Below are positions 8,293 to 16,581 of a DNA stretch of 64,000 nt, in pieces. Each line of letters starts with the position of its first letter. Position 1 is the stretch's first letter. This DNA comes from Halanaerobiales bacterium (GTDB lineage: Bacteria; Bacillota; Halanaerobiia; Halanaerobiales; Halanaerobiaceae), in assembly GCA_016278485.1 (NCBI GenBank), contig JADQBT010000008.1, positions 62,001 to 126,000 of the forward strand. The letters run 5' to 3'. The position numbers and the translations under genes were made by a program. The notes beneath the pieces are model-generated. The model saw nothing but the letters and a program-made list of their open reading frames with translations. It was not told the DNA's origin and searched no databases.

Positions 8293-9927
8293 TTACTCTG
8301 CTACAGTACCTTCCCCAAAGCCAACTTCTTCAAGCCATTCAGTTGGATAACCGGCACTATTAATACCGTCTGGTGAGTTTATATAACCATCATTGTATTT
8401 GAAAATCATTTCATCAGAGAAATCCCACCATGCATTAACAACTTTCTGTGCCTGATTATAACTATAATCAGTTACAAAGTCTTTAGCTTTTTCAGCACCA
8501 TAACTTGCATAGATTTCCTGAGCTGCTTTATCAATTGCGGGCTGCATTGCGAAAAATTCATCTTCATATTTGTTCTGCATTGCTTGAATATCTTCAATCA
8601 TGTAAGAATATTTGAGATCTGCCCAATTTGAAACAAAATCAAATGCCCACCAGGCAGATGATCTATCAAACATATCTCTACGACCGGAAGTAAAAGCTTC
8701 TGGTAATTCTTTTGTTCCACTATAAATTGGTACATAACAGGTTGAATGGGGAGCGTCTTCGCCAAACCAGAGAACTGATTTCATTGGCGCAGGTAACCAG
8801 CTACGACTCTGTCCGACAAAACTATAAGAGCATCTGAACATTGAGATTGCTCTTTCCCAATCCATAGACTTTTTATCTTCAGGTTTATTAGCAGAAGGAG
8901 TAGCATATCTATTTGGTGTACCGAAAGGACCAGCTGCTAAGCCTTCAGTTAAGTCAAAACGTGTACCTTCATAGTGATCTCTTTTAATGGCCATTAAATC
9001 TTGCGCAGATACTTTTTTATCAGGTTTTACAGAGAAAGGATAACGATCAGCTTTAGGATCAAAGTTTTGTGAAGGAGCTAAGATAGATAAGACTCTCCAT
9101 TCACGACGTTTCTGATAATATTCTGCTCCATATGGATCTGGATTATAAGCTTCACAGAATACAAATTCTTCTGAAGAATCCCACCAACCCATATCTTTAG
9201 CAAATGACTTAACATTCTTTGAACCTAGTGCGTTTTCTGGATCATCAAGATCGAGAGTATCAATTCTACTTCTGTTTGCTGCTACTGTAATATGTCCATC
9301 AGGCACTCGTTTGGCGGCCCAGATTGCACCTAATTTTTCACTACCTGGAGACCAGAGAGGACCAGGACCTACTATTTCAAACATCCAGGCTTCTTCGCCG
9401 TCAACAACAGTGAGTGTTTCTCCACCATCACCATAGCCATATTTTTCAGCTAAAGATCCCATTATTTGGACAGCTTCTTTTGCAGTTTTAGCACGTTGCA
9501 GAGCAAGTCTTTCTAGTTCTTCAATCATTAAGATAGCGTCACTATTACGTAGATCACGACGACCACTAAATGTAGCTTCACCAATCATTACACCATGCTC
9601 ATTCATAAAAGGATAAGCTATGTGGAAATAAGTATAAGTTTCTTTAACTTGTGGTATTTGACCGGCTTCAGTCATTTCAGAGCCAGGAATACCTTCATGA
9701 CAGCGGCCTTTGTAAACTGTAGTCATTGTACCTTCAGCAAATTTTTGACCTTCAATAATTTGGATTCTAGCATCATAGTTTCCATCACAAGTGTGAGTTG
9801 TCATTACAGAACCGTCAACGGAAGCATCTTTACCTACCATAATTGTGGTACATGCATAAATATTTGAAACAGAGAAGACTAAAATCAATAGCGTCATAAA
9901 AATAATTTGTAAATATCTTTTTCTCAT
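8293..9927 (-). CDS. Secreted C69-family (NtN) dipeptidase
   Basis: Peptidase family C69 enzymes are N-terminal nucleophile hydrolases that cleave dipeptides. The first 25 residues form a Sec signal peptide ending NIYA, and Cys26 begins CTTIMVGKDASVDGS, the family's nucleophile motif. Cleavage by signal peptidase would thus expose the catalytic Cys directly. Further family stretches are HTCDGNYDAR, the GEATFSGRRD segment and DGEEAWMFEI. AAGGAGTG lies about 10 bases before the ATG. It is the last gene of the minus-strand unit that also carries an AspA-like peptidase, a DctM-like permease and DUF6305. Secretion and context suggest it breaks down extracytoplasmic peptides whose products are taken up. 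Preference for a given dipeptide is unknown. Confidence 0.88.
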   Translation of the reverse strand: MRKRYLQIIFMTLLILVFSVSNIYACTTIMVGKDASVDGSVMTTHTCDGNYDARIQIIEGQKFAEGTMTTVYKGRCHEGIPGSEMTEAGQIPQVKETYTYFHIAYPFMNEHGVMIGEATFSGRRDLRNSDAILMIEELERLALQRAKTAKEAVQIMGSLAEKYGYGDGGETLTVVDGEEAWMFEIVGPGPLWSPGSEKLGAIWAAKRVPDGHITVAANRSRIDTLDLDDPENALGSKNVKSFAKDMGWWDSSEEFVFCEAYNPDPYGAEYYQKRREWRVLSILAPSQNFDPKADRYPFSVKPDKKVSAQDLMAIKRDHYEGTRFDLTEGLAAGPFGTPNRYATPSANKPEDKKSMDWERAISMFRCSYSFVGQSRSWLPAPMKSVLWFGEDAPHSTCYVPIYSGTKELPEAFTSGRRDMFDRSSAWWAFDFVSNWADLKYSYMIEDIQAMQNKYEDEFFAMQPAIDKAAQEIYASYGAEKAKDFVTDYSYNQAQKVVNAWWDFSDEMIFKYNDGYINSPDGINSAGYPTEWLEEVGFGEGTVAE

Positions 9928-9984
9928 TAAATTAACACTCCTTAGTTATTATTTAATTGTTGCAATAAATCTTTAGCAAACTGC

Positions 9985-11157
9985 TTATTCATAAAACACT
10001 TTTTCTGCAACTGCCTCATCGGGATTTTTAAAATAATGACCTACACCATTGTCAATAACATCTGCATATTTAGGGATATTCTCGATGATTACCCCCTTTC
10101 CAGGATTTGTTTGATTCCAAATCTGACTAACCATCAGGGTAGTAGAACAATGTCTACCAACTCTTACATCAATAGGCCAGCCGTCTTCATCAATAGATTC
10201 ATATAGCAGACCAAATTTGCCTGCCCGCATTACAAAAGGATCTTTTCCTTCGAGCAATAATCTTTCGTCTGTAACACCTCTAACCCTATCTAAAAATGGT
10301 TCAGGTGTTTCAAATAAGAGTGATACAGCATCTGAATGGTCACCTATCTCACGATGTGATAATCCGTGGAGTGACTTGGGAGAAAATTCTATACCGATTG
10401 GCTCAGCAAATTCCATATCTGTTAACATCATTGATGCCATAGCGGCAATATTTTGGCCAGACTCATGCGCAACTATAGTGCTGATAACTGGATATTCCAA
10501 TTCAGCTTCATGTAAATCAATGAACAGATCAACATTTTCTTCTTTTATAACATTCATAAATCCATAGCAGATTTGTTCTGTTATTGAACCATCTTTCTTT
10601 CCGGGCCAGGTTCGATTTATGTTCCTAATATCCATATAGGCCAGCATTTGTTTACTTGGATAATGGACATATACTTCTGGGTCAGGCCAGGAATCAAGTG
10701 GGTTTGACCAACGATCTCCCATTCTGAATTTTTTTGTTCCCCAATCAGTTTTAATATTATAAAATTGAGGATAAGCATCTCCCGGTCTAGTAACAGTTGA
10801 AGCACTTCTATTTGCTCTAATAGCAATTATTAGTTTGCCTTGTTTTAAGACAGCATTTTCAGCAAAAATTTCAGCAGTAAGATTTGTTGCTGGCTCTTCT
10901 GGGTGTGAACCACCTATTAAAAATATTGTTCCTCCAGGTTTACCGCTGTCCAGGATATATATATTGCAATCAGCAACTGATCCTTTTAAGGGAGCAAAAT
11001 AATCTCCAAGTGTTTTAACTTCAGTTACAGAAGGACCTGCTACAACTGCCTCTTTGTAGTTTCGGTGTGCTAAAAAAGCTTTACCAGAAATAATAAGAGA
11101 AGCAACTATTAAAATCATTGTAATAATTTTAATAATATTTAATCTTTGTTTAGACAT
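9985..11157 (-). CDS. Membrane-anchored AspA/AstE-like zinc carboxypeptidase (M14 superfamily)
   Basis: Resembles the aspartoacylase/succinylglutamate desuccinylase branch of M14 zinc hydrolases. A single hydrophobic helix (about 9-29) anchors or exports it. Zinc ligands are recognisable as His85 and Glu88 in GGSHPEE and His216 in IDLHEAE, with a substrate-arginine region around RANRSAS. GAGGTG lies 5 bases before ATG 11157. It shares the DLHEAE motif with the peptidase half of 15359-16561, so the locus has two related enzymes. Because M14-like enzymes can cut amide bonds to acidic amino acids, a role in trimming a Glu/Asp-containing polymer is plausible, but this is inference. Confidence 0.78.
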   Translation of the reverse strand: MSKQRLNIIKIITMILIVASLIISGKAFLAHRNYKEAVVAGPSVTEVKTLGDYFAPLKGSVADCNIYILDSGKPGGTIFLIGGSHPEEPATNLTAEIFAENAVLKQGKLIIAIRANRSASTVTRPGDAYPQFYNIKTDWGTKKFRMGDRWSNPLDSWPDPEVYVHYPSKQMLAYMDIRNINRTWPGKKDGSITEQICYGFMNVIKEENVDLFIDLHEAELEYPVISTIVAHESGQNIAAMASMMLTDMEFAEPIGIEFSPKSLHGLSHREIGDHSDAVSLLFETPEPFLDRVRGVTDERLLLEGKDPFVMRAGKFGLLYESIDEDGWPIDVRVGRHCSTTLMVSQIWNQTNPGKGVIIENIPKYADVIDNGVGHYFKNPDEAVAEKVFYE

Positions 11158-11166
11158 TTTTTCACC

Positions 11167-11331
11167 TCATTTAATCCTCAGTATTCTTAGAATAAAGGGG
11201 ACTAGAATTACCGAATAAAGAACAGCTTCTTGATAATTTTCTGTTTTATATATTTCTCTGATGAGCACAAAGGCAATAAATGCACTTAATAAATAATAAC
11301 TGAACTCAATAACTGTGTTTAAAATACCCAT
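11167..11331 (-). CDS. Small 54-residue membrane protein, unknown function
   Basis: Two hydrophobic segments (about residues 5-22 and 35-49) are separated by a charged loop (REIYKTENYQE), and the protein ends in a basic tail. ATG 11331 is chosen because AGGAGG lies 7 bases upstream; a longer reading from 11364 would overlap the stop of the permease gene and has no such site. It is squeezed between the DctM-like permease and the AspA-like peptidase in a tight operon. It could be an accessory subunit of the permease, as small proteins are for TRAP-type carriers, but it shows no recognisable DctQ features. No family recognised. Confidence 0.65.
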   Translation of the reverse strand: MGILNTVIEFSYYLLSAFIAFVLIREIYKTENYQEAVLYSVILVPFILRILRIK

Positions 11332-11353
11332 AAAATAACCTCCTGAAAAAATA

Positions 11354-12643
11354 TTATCCTCCAACTAAGAATGAGAGTTGATTACTAAAAATAAGAAATA
11401 TAGTACATAGTCCAAGGATAAATGCCATAGGAACTAGGCATGTTTTAAGAAAATCTCGGTAATAACGCCCCTTATAATTTAATTCAATAACAGTGGCTCT
11501 CCCAACAACTGCAGTAGGAGGGAGGATATCACCTATTGGCCACATAACGGCCATTGCTGATAAAATAATAATTGCATTAAAGCCCTGCATATTAAATAAA
11601 AATATTAATGGCACTCCCAGCAGAGGAGCAACTGCATATTGTAATAAGCCTTCAGAGACAGGGAGGATAAGAAACAGAGTAGCAAATAAAAATCCTATTG
11701 GAAGAGTTACAACAGCAAGGGATATTAATCCACGTGCACCACTTAAAGCCATAACCTGAATTAGAATTCCAACTACAATCATGATCCCAACTAATGGGAT
11801 AAGAGAACGAATTGTTCTGCCAGCAATATCAAGAATATTTAGTTTTTTAGGACTCATAATATACATTGTTATAGCAGAAATAATAAAGATAAACGGTAAG
11901 CCAAGAATAGGCATTGTAAAAGGAAATAGACGACCTGCAACTATTAATAATATTAAGACTAAGAATGGAGTTCCAACTCTAATCCAATTCATTTCAGCAG
12001 GTGGCTCCGGCAATTCCTTTAATATTTTATCAAGATCTGGATTTTCACCTTTAGCACCGAGAAAGAACATTGTAAATAGAGAACCTGTGATTGTAAGAAC
12101 AAATAGTGGCTGCATAAAACCTACATAAGGCATATTAGCACCAGCTGCAGCCATCATAGCCCAAAGATTTATGGGAGGAGCAGCAGCACTCATAGAAGCA
12201 CAGAGAAAAATAATCGCAGCAGTTTTTGTTTTAGAGATTCCCATATAGACTAATACAGTACCAACTAATGTACCCACTGTTAAGACAGTGGCAGCTCCGG
12301 CTCCAGTTAGAGCTCCAGGTATCATTAATATAAAAGTTAAAAAGAGTAGTGTTAAAAACCGATGTTTATGAAAACGAATAATGATTTTGCGTACCATAAA
12401 GACTATGCCACCTGATTCTTTGACAAGATTAATAAATAGGGTAGCAGTGATGAAGATTAAGGAAACATCGTAGTAAGTAAAAGAGCCTTCCACTAAATGT
12501 CTAACAGGAATCCCGCCCGTATGATAAATGGCAGCAGCTATAGCGGCCAGTAACATAGCTAACTCTGTATTAAGTTTAAAATATGTGCCAATAGCGAAAG
12601 TCACTGCTATGATAATAAGTATAATTCCAGCATGTAAGAACAT
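11354..12643 (-). CDS. DctM-like permease of the ion transporter (IT) superfamily
   Basis: A polytopic carrier of about 429 residues with some 11-12 helices, resembling TRAP large subunits (DctM) and related anion carriers. Supporting stretches are the two half-site loops GALTGAGAATVLTVG and SAAAPPINLWAM, and in the second half a matching VMWPIGDILPPTAVVGRA segment. No DctP binding protein or clear DctQ subunit is nearby, so it may work alone or with the 54-residue protein downstream. ATG 12643 follows GAGGTG by 7 bases; the GTG at 12652 overlaps that site. Given the peptidases and the dicarboxylate-type regulator in the locus, uptake of an acidic amino acid or dicarboxylate is the best guess. 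Confidence 0.78.
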   Translation of the reverse strand: MFLHAGIILIIIAVTFAIGTYFKLNTELAMLLAAIAAAIYHTGGIPVRHLVEGSFTYYDVSLIFITATLFINLVKESGGIVFMVRKIIIRFHKHRFLTLLFLTFILMIPGALTGAGAATVLTVGTLVGTVLVYMGISKTKTAAIIFLCASMSAAAPPINLWAMMAAAGANMPYVGFMQPLFVLTITGSLFTMFFLGAKGENPDLDKILKELPEPPAEMNWIRVGTPFLVLILLIVAGRLFPFTMPILGLPFIFIISAITMYIMSPKKLNILDIAGRTIRSLIPLVGIMIVVGILIQVMALSGARGLISLAVVTLPIGFLFATLFLILPVSEGLLQYAVAPLLGVPLIFLFNMQGFNAIIILSAMAVMWPIGDILPPTAVVGRATVIELNYKGRYYRDFLKTCLVPMAFILGLCTIFLIFSNQLSFLVGG

Positions 12644-12676
12644 TAAATTCACCTCATTTCTATGTCTTATATTTCA

Positions 12677-13243
12677 TTATTTAATTTGGAAGAATTCATT
12701 GATAGCTGCTCCCATATCCATATTTTTTTCAAAAAATACGACTGGTATATCTAATTCATTACTTTTTTTAGTAAAATATCCATCTTCATTACTTGAGTTT
12801 TTAATAAGTAAAGCATCAGCATCAGGAATAACAATTTCAATAGATCTTGCGTCATTTTCATCAACTCTTCTTGCCATACCTTCAACATGAGCTCCAATCA
12901 ATTTTATATCTAACTCTTTAGCTGTTTTGATTAGGTCACTGATTCTTTTTTCCTCTTGATTCATATTAGTACCAGCTGCGCCCATACCTTTACCACTGGT
13001 TCCCATTGTAATAATGAGAGTTTTATATTCATTATCTTTTAAATCTTGGGCAGTTAATAAATCTTTTTGAGTACAATCAATATTTGACTGTTGGGAAATC
13101 ATCTTCACCATTAGAGCACCTGGACTTTGTCCACAGGTAGTTACAACAACGGGTTGATTAAATTCCGGAAGATCAGCAGCATGTGCTGAAAAACTTAAAA
13201 TTAAAGTAAAACAGGCTATAACTAATAAAATTTTTAATTTCAA
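12677..13243 (-). CDS. Secreted DUF6305-family protein
   Basis: Function unknown. It has a Sec signal peptide (residues 1-22, ending AHA) followed by one domain with the pattern PVVVTTCGQSPGALMVKM, then TMGTSGKGMGAAG and a VIPDADALLI stretch. The same landmarks (PVVITAPGQNPDGIMIK, AIGHSCKGVGAAG, VPNADYLII) occur in residues 30-150 of the gene at 15359-16561, so the domain is present twice in the locus. The GQS/GxSxKG pattern suggests a nucleotide- or ligand-binding Rossmann-like fold, but that is speculation. The start is TTG 13243 behind AAAAGGAGGAG. It is the first gene of the downstream unit, after the terminator at 13352-13375. Confidence 0.75.
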   Translation of the reverse strand: MKLKILLVIACFTLILSFSAHAADLPEFNQPVVVTTCGQSPGALMVKMISQQSNIDCTQKDLLTAQDLKDNEYKTLIITMGTSGKGMGAAGTNMNQEEKRISDLIKTAKELDIKLIGAHVEGMARRVDENDARSIEIVIPDADALLIKNSSNEDGYFTKKSNELDIPVVFFEKNMDMGAAINEFFQIK

Positions 13244-13341
13244 AAAAATCTCCTCCTTTTAAATTTTAATTAATATATATGCATATTTCTTGACGAAATA
13301 ATTTTCTCCTATTTATTCTCTTATTTCTCTCTGAATATTAT

Positions 13342-13375
13342 AAAAATTTAAAGACCGCTTCGACATAAGCGGTCT
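13342..13375 (-). terminator. Intrinsic terminator of the pgsB-to-regulator operon
   Basis: On the minus strand AGACCGCTT and AAGCGGTCT form a perfect 9-bp stem starting 10 bases after the response-regulator stop, followed by TTTAAATTTTT. It separates the upstream transcription unit from the DUF6305 unit, which must then start in about 13244-13340. I see no consensus promoter there, which fits an activated promoter. Confidence 0.8.
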
Positions 13376-13384
13376 CAAGTCTAA

Positions 13385-14005
13385 TTATTTTAGTATATAT
13401 TTGTGGATAGGCCGGCCGACTTTACCATAATCCATTTGCAGTTTAATAATATTATTCTCTTCTAAAAAATTCAAATATCGATGTACTGTTTGGTAGGCAA
13501 GTTTTGTTCCGGCTGATATTTCCTGAATTGTATGTGGTTTATTAATTTCAGTTAAAAACTGATATACAATTTTCAAGGTATTATCACTCATTCCTTTAGG
13601 AATATTTAAGTCTTCAACTTTTTGTAAGGCAGGATAGAGTTGATCATTATAATTAAGATGAAGTTTAATGCGAGAGATTAGGTCAGCTGTTCTAATCGGC
13701 TTGTTGGCAAAATCATTTGCTCCAGCCTGTAGAAACTTTTCGGCTAAGTCTAGTGATTCATCTACAGTTAACACCAGAATAGGTATTTCAGTATTGATTT
13801 GTCTTACTTGACGAACAAGTTGTAGACCATTTATATCAGGCATGTGATAATCGACCATCAATAAATCATAATTTTTTTTTGTTAAATAATCTAGGGCTTT
13901 TAAACCTCGGTTAGTTGTTTCAATCTGAAAATTGGCAACTTCTGCAACAGCTTTCAATGTAAATAAGATATCAGATTCATCATCAACCGCCAGTATTTTA
14001 CTCAT
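13385..14005 (-). CDS. DpiA/DcuR-like (CitB family) response regulator
   Basis: Two-component response regulator. The receiver domain (1-118) has the acidic pair DDE at 8-10, the phospho-acceptor Asp52 in VDYHMPDING, Thr80 and Lys102 in NKPI. The C-terminal half (about 140-206) is a winged helix of the type seen in citrate/C4-dicarboxylate regulators, with YQTVHRYLNFLEE as recognition region and a basic GKVGRPIHKY end. It overlaps the kinase stop by 8 bases behind a strong GGAGGTGATAAATA site, so partners are certain by position. Likely targets are pgsB and the DUF6305 unit on either side (inference). Confidence 0.88.
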   Translation of the reverse strand: MSKILAVDDESDILFTLKAVAEVANFQIETTNRGLKALDYLTKKNYDLLMVDYHMPDINGLQLVRQVRQINTEIPILVLTVDESLDLAEKFLQAGANDFANKPIRTADLISRIKLHLNYNDQLYPALQKVEDLNIPKGMSDNTLKIVYQFLTEINKPHTIQEISAGTKLAYQTVHRYLNFLEENNIIKLQMDYGKVGRPIHKYILK

Positions 14006-15368
14006 TATTTATCACCTCCGGAAGGATAATAATTGCTTCGGTACCTTGATTTAATTGACTTGAAATTTTAATTGTACCTGCATGGCTTTCAATAACTTCT
14101 TTTACAAAGTGGAGACCTAAGCCAGTGTTTTCTAAACTTGTTGTATAGCCTATTTGCCAGACATTTTCAATTTTATCTGGAGGTATCCCTTTACCATTGT
14201 CTTTGACTAATATTTTAACTTTACCTTGAGCAATTCGGTTGACATATATATTTATTTCTCCAACTTTGTTATCAATGGCCCGAAGTGAATTATCAATTAG
14301 ATTTATTAATGCTCTGGATAATCTTACTTTATTAGCTTGTATAATTATTTCTTCATCATAATGAAAAACAACCTGATCGGCCATTTCTTCTAAAGAGAGT
14401 TGGATTTTTAGAAAATCAAATAACTCTTCAATATTTAGTTCTCTTTTTTTATCTCTATAAAGAATTTCTGAAATCATCTGTGACATTTTATCGGCAGAGT
14501 CTGATATTTTATCAGTGTATCGCGATATTTGCAGGTCATTAATTTTCATATCAATCACCCCACTTAATCCTTGAATAGTAACAAGAGGTGTCTTTAGATC
14601 ATGCACAAGATGTTTTATTTCACTAAAATATCTTGATTTAACAGCTTCTAGTTCTAGTTTCCTTATTTTTTCTTCTTTAGACCGACTTTCTTCTACCAAA
14701 TTAAGTTTACTATAATAATCAATAACTACTCTTGTTAGAATTAAGGCATTAATCATAATAATTATGGAAAAAGTAAATCCAAAGAAATTCATAATGTGAG
14801 TAGCTTCAATAAACTCGGTTACTTCCAGGATAGAGACTGTCATTTCCCCTTTTCCAAATCCAAACTGTGATAGAAATGGAATAATATCAAGCCAATCTAT
14901 ACTGAACAGGAATAGGCTAATAATTATTGTCTTAATGAAATTATGATGAATTTGTCTAGTTAGATAGTGAAGTAAAAAGATCATAATAATTGTCAAATAG
15001 GAAGGACCTGCAAAGACAAAAGCAATATCATAGATCGAACTAATTAACTGATAAGTGATTGGAATAATAATCAAGGTAGTAAGAAAAGCAAAATCCTGAT
15101 AATGAAAAAAATTATCAAGTCCTTCCGCTAATATAAAGGCCCCCACATAGATAGGAAGATGGCGTAAGGTATTCAACATAACAAGTTTGGTTGAAACCAA
15201 GAGAAGGAGACCACTATCTTGTTTGTTAATACTTTGATAAATTTGTTGTAGGATATTATACTGATGATTTTTTGTAAAAGTTGGCAACATAATTGCTCCA
15301 ACAAGGATTAGTAATCCAATAATAACTTTGTTTTTATCTAAGCTATTGATCCTATCTTTTAAGGCCAT
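13998..15368 (-). CDS. Membrane histidine kinase, partner of the DpiA-like regulator
   Basis: Sensor kinase with an N-terminal membrane domain of about six to seven helices (residues 15-215) and no large extracytoplasmic loop, so it probably senses a membrane-associated or transported signal. A coiled linker leads to the dimerisation helix with phospho-accepting His256 in HLVHDLKTP, then an ATPase domain with N-box LINLIDNSLRAID, G1 DNGKGI and G2 GLGLHFVKEVI. The ATG overlaps the last codons of the DUF6305-peptidase gene by 10 bp. The absence of a PAS or Cache sensor differs from standard DcuS/DpiB kinases although the regulator is of that type. Confidence 0.88.
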   Translation of the reverse strand: MALKDRINSLDKNKVIIGLLILVGAIMLPTFTKNHQYNILQQIYQSINKQDSGLLLLVSTKLVMLNTLRHLPIYVGAFILAEGLDNFFHYQDFAFLTTLIIIPITYQLISSIYDIAFVFAGPSYLTIIMIFLLHYLTRQIHHNFIKTIIISLFLFSIDWLDIIPFLSQFGFGKGEMTVSILEVTEFIEATHIMNFFGFTFSIIIMINALILTRVVIDYYSKLNLVEESRSKEEKIRKLELEAVKSRYFSEIKHLVHDLKTPLVTIQGLSGVIDMKINDLQISRYTDKISDSADKMSQMISEILYRDKKRELNIEELFDFLKIQLSLEEMADQVVFHYDEEIIIQANKVRLSRALINLIDNSLRAIDNKVGEINIYVNRIAQGKVKILVKDNGKGIPPDKIENVWQIGYTTSLENTGLGLHFVKEVIESHAGTIKISSQLNQGTEAIIILPEVINNE

Positions 15369-16561
15369 CTTACTTCAACTCCATTTAATGAAAGCAAAGA
15401 AGTGATAATCTTAATCTGATAATCAACTCTTTTATTAAGAGGAAGCTTTCGACATGTTTCTATAGTATAAGCAGGAATGTTTAAGTTTTTTCCTACAGCC
15501 CAGGTGAGACTACCACTGACAGGATAAGTTATTAGGACAAATTTTTCTTTTAGGTCTGTTATTTTCTCATTTAGAGATTCTGTGACCATTGCTCCTTGCC
15601 AGACAGTCTCTTCCTCTTGATAAGCAATTATAGATTGTCCAAGTTGATTTTTATCAAGGTAATTGAATTCCTCAGCTTCATGTAAATCTAAGACAAGATC
15701 AGGAGAAAACTTTTCAATTAAAGTAAATATTTCCGCAGCTCTTTTTTCGCTCTGGGTACCATTAATATTTCCTGGAAAGGCACGATTAAGATTGGCTAAA
15801 CCAGGTGCATTACGTTTAAAGGCAGCGATTGCTGCAGGATTTGCTCTGGGAATAACTATAATACGTCCACCACTAATTACAGGTTCAAGCATCTTTAAAG
15901 CTGTTTGATAACCAGCAATTTCATCCCCATGTGTGCCAGCATTAATAAAAATGGTAGGTTCTTTTTGATCACCATTAATAAAATAGGCCACTTCTTGAGA
16001 TTGGCTTTTAAAAAGCTTAGCTAATATTGGTTTGATACGAGAAAGATTTTCGGCAATTGCCAAGGGAATATTATATTTTTGGGCAGCTTTAGAAAAATAG
16101 TTATCAAAATTACTTTCCTTAGATATGATTAAATAGTCAGCGTTGGGGACAGCAATATTTAATAAATTGTCGGATCGTTCTTCACGGCGACCTGTACCTC
16201 CAAGATGGGTAATGATAATAAACTTACCTTTATTTTTAGCTTCTTGAATTAAATTTTTTGTTCTAGTTAGTTCTTCTGCAAAATTAACTCCGGCAGCACC
16301 AACCCCTTTACAACTATGGCCAATAGCAAGAATTAAGGTAGGATAATTATCAAGTTCATTAGCTTGAAGAAAAGGGAGATAATTATAATCGATTCCTTGT
16401 TGATCTAAAACAACTTTGATCATGATACCATCTGGATTCTGGCCGGGTGCTGTGATTACAACTGGCTGAGCAGGATAAATTTTAATACTTTCAGCTTGTA
16501 TTAAAAATGAAAATGTAAATAAACAGAGTAAAAACAAAAAGATAATTAATAGTTTTTTCAT
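15359..16561 (-). CDS. Secreted fusion of DUF6305 with an AspA/AstE-like zinc peptidase
   Basis: A signal peptide (1-23, ending IQA) precedes a DUF6305 domain (about 30-185; GQNPDGIMIK, GHSCKGVGAAG, VPNADYLII) and an M14-superfamily peptidase domain (about 200-395). Zinc ligands are His211 and Glu214 in GTHGDE and His294 in LDLHEAE; the substrate loop IPRANPAAI and the NLNRAFPG motif are typical of AstE/AspA relatives. AGGAGGG lies 7 bases before the ATG. It follows pgsW closely and precedes the kinase. Polyglutamate hydrolases with an M14-like fold are known, so release of glutamate or oligomers from the product of PgsB/C is a reasonable hypothesis, not shown by sequence alone. Confidence 0.8.
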   Translation of the reverse strand: MKKLLIIFLFLLCLFTFSFLIQAESIKIYPAQPVVITAPGQNPDGIMIKVVLDQQGIDYNYLPFLQANELDNYPTLILAIGHSCKGVGAAGVNFAEELTRTKNLIQEAKNKGKFIIITHLGGTGRREERSDNLLNIAVPNADYLIISKESNFDNYFSKAAQKYNIPLAIAENLSRIKPILAKLFKSQSQEVAYFINGDQKEPTIFINAGTHGDEIAGYQTALKMLEPVISGGRIIVIPRANPAAIAAFKRNAPGLANLNRAFPGNINGTQSEKRAAEIFTLIEKFSPDLVLDLHEAEEFNYLDKNQLGQSIIAYQEEETVWQGAMVTESLNEKITDLKEKFVLITYPVSGSLTWAVGKNLNIPAYTIETCRKLPLNKRVDYQIKIITSLLSLNGVEVRWP

Positions 16562-16581
16562 CGTTGATCCCTCCTGTAATG

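Noticed and set aside
9850-9927. Lipoprotein signal for the C69 peptidase
   Set aside because: IYAC has Tyr at -2, a poor lipobox, and lipidation would block the catalytic Cys.
10217-10567. 116-residue frame opposite the AspA-like peptidase
   Set aside because: Antisense shadow of a real gene; codon pattern follows the complementary gene.
14801-15360. Kinase N-terminus as a separate transporter gene
   Set aside because: The membrane helices are in frame with and directly joined to the histidine kinase core, with no internal start signal.
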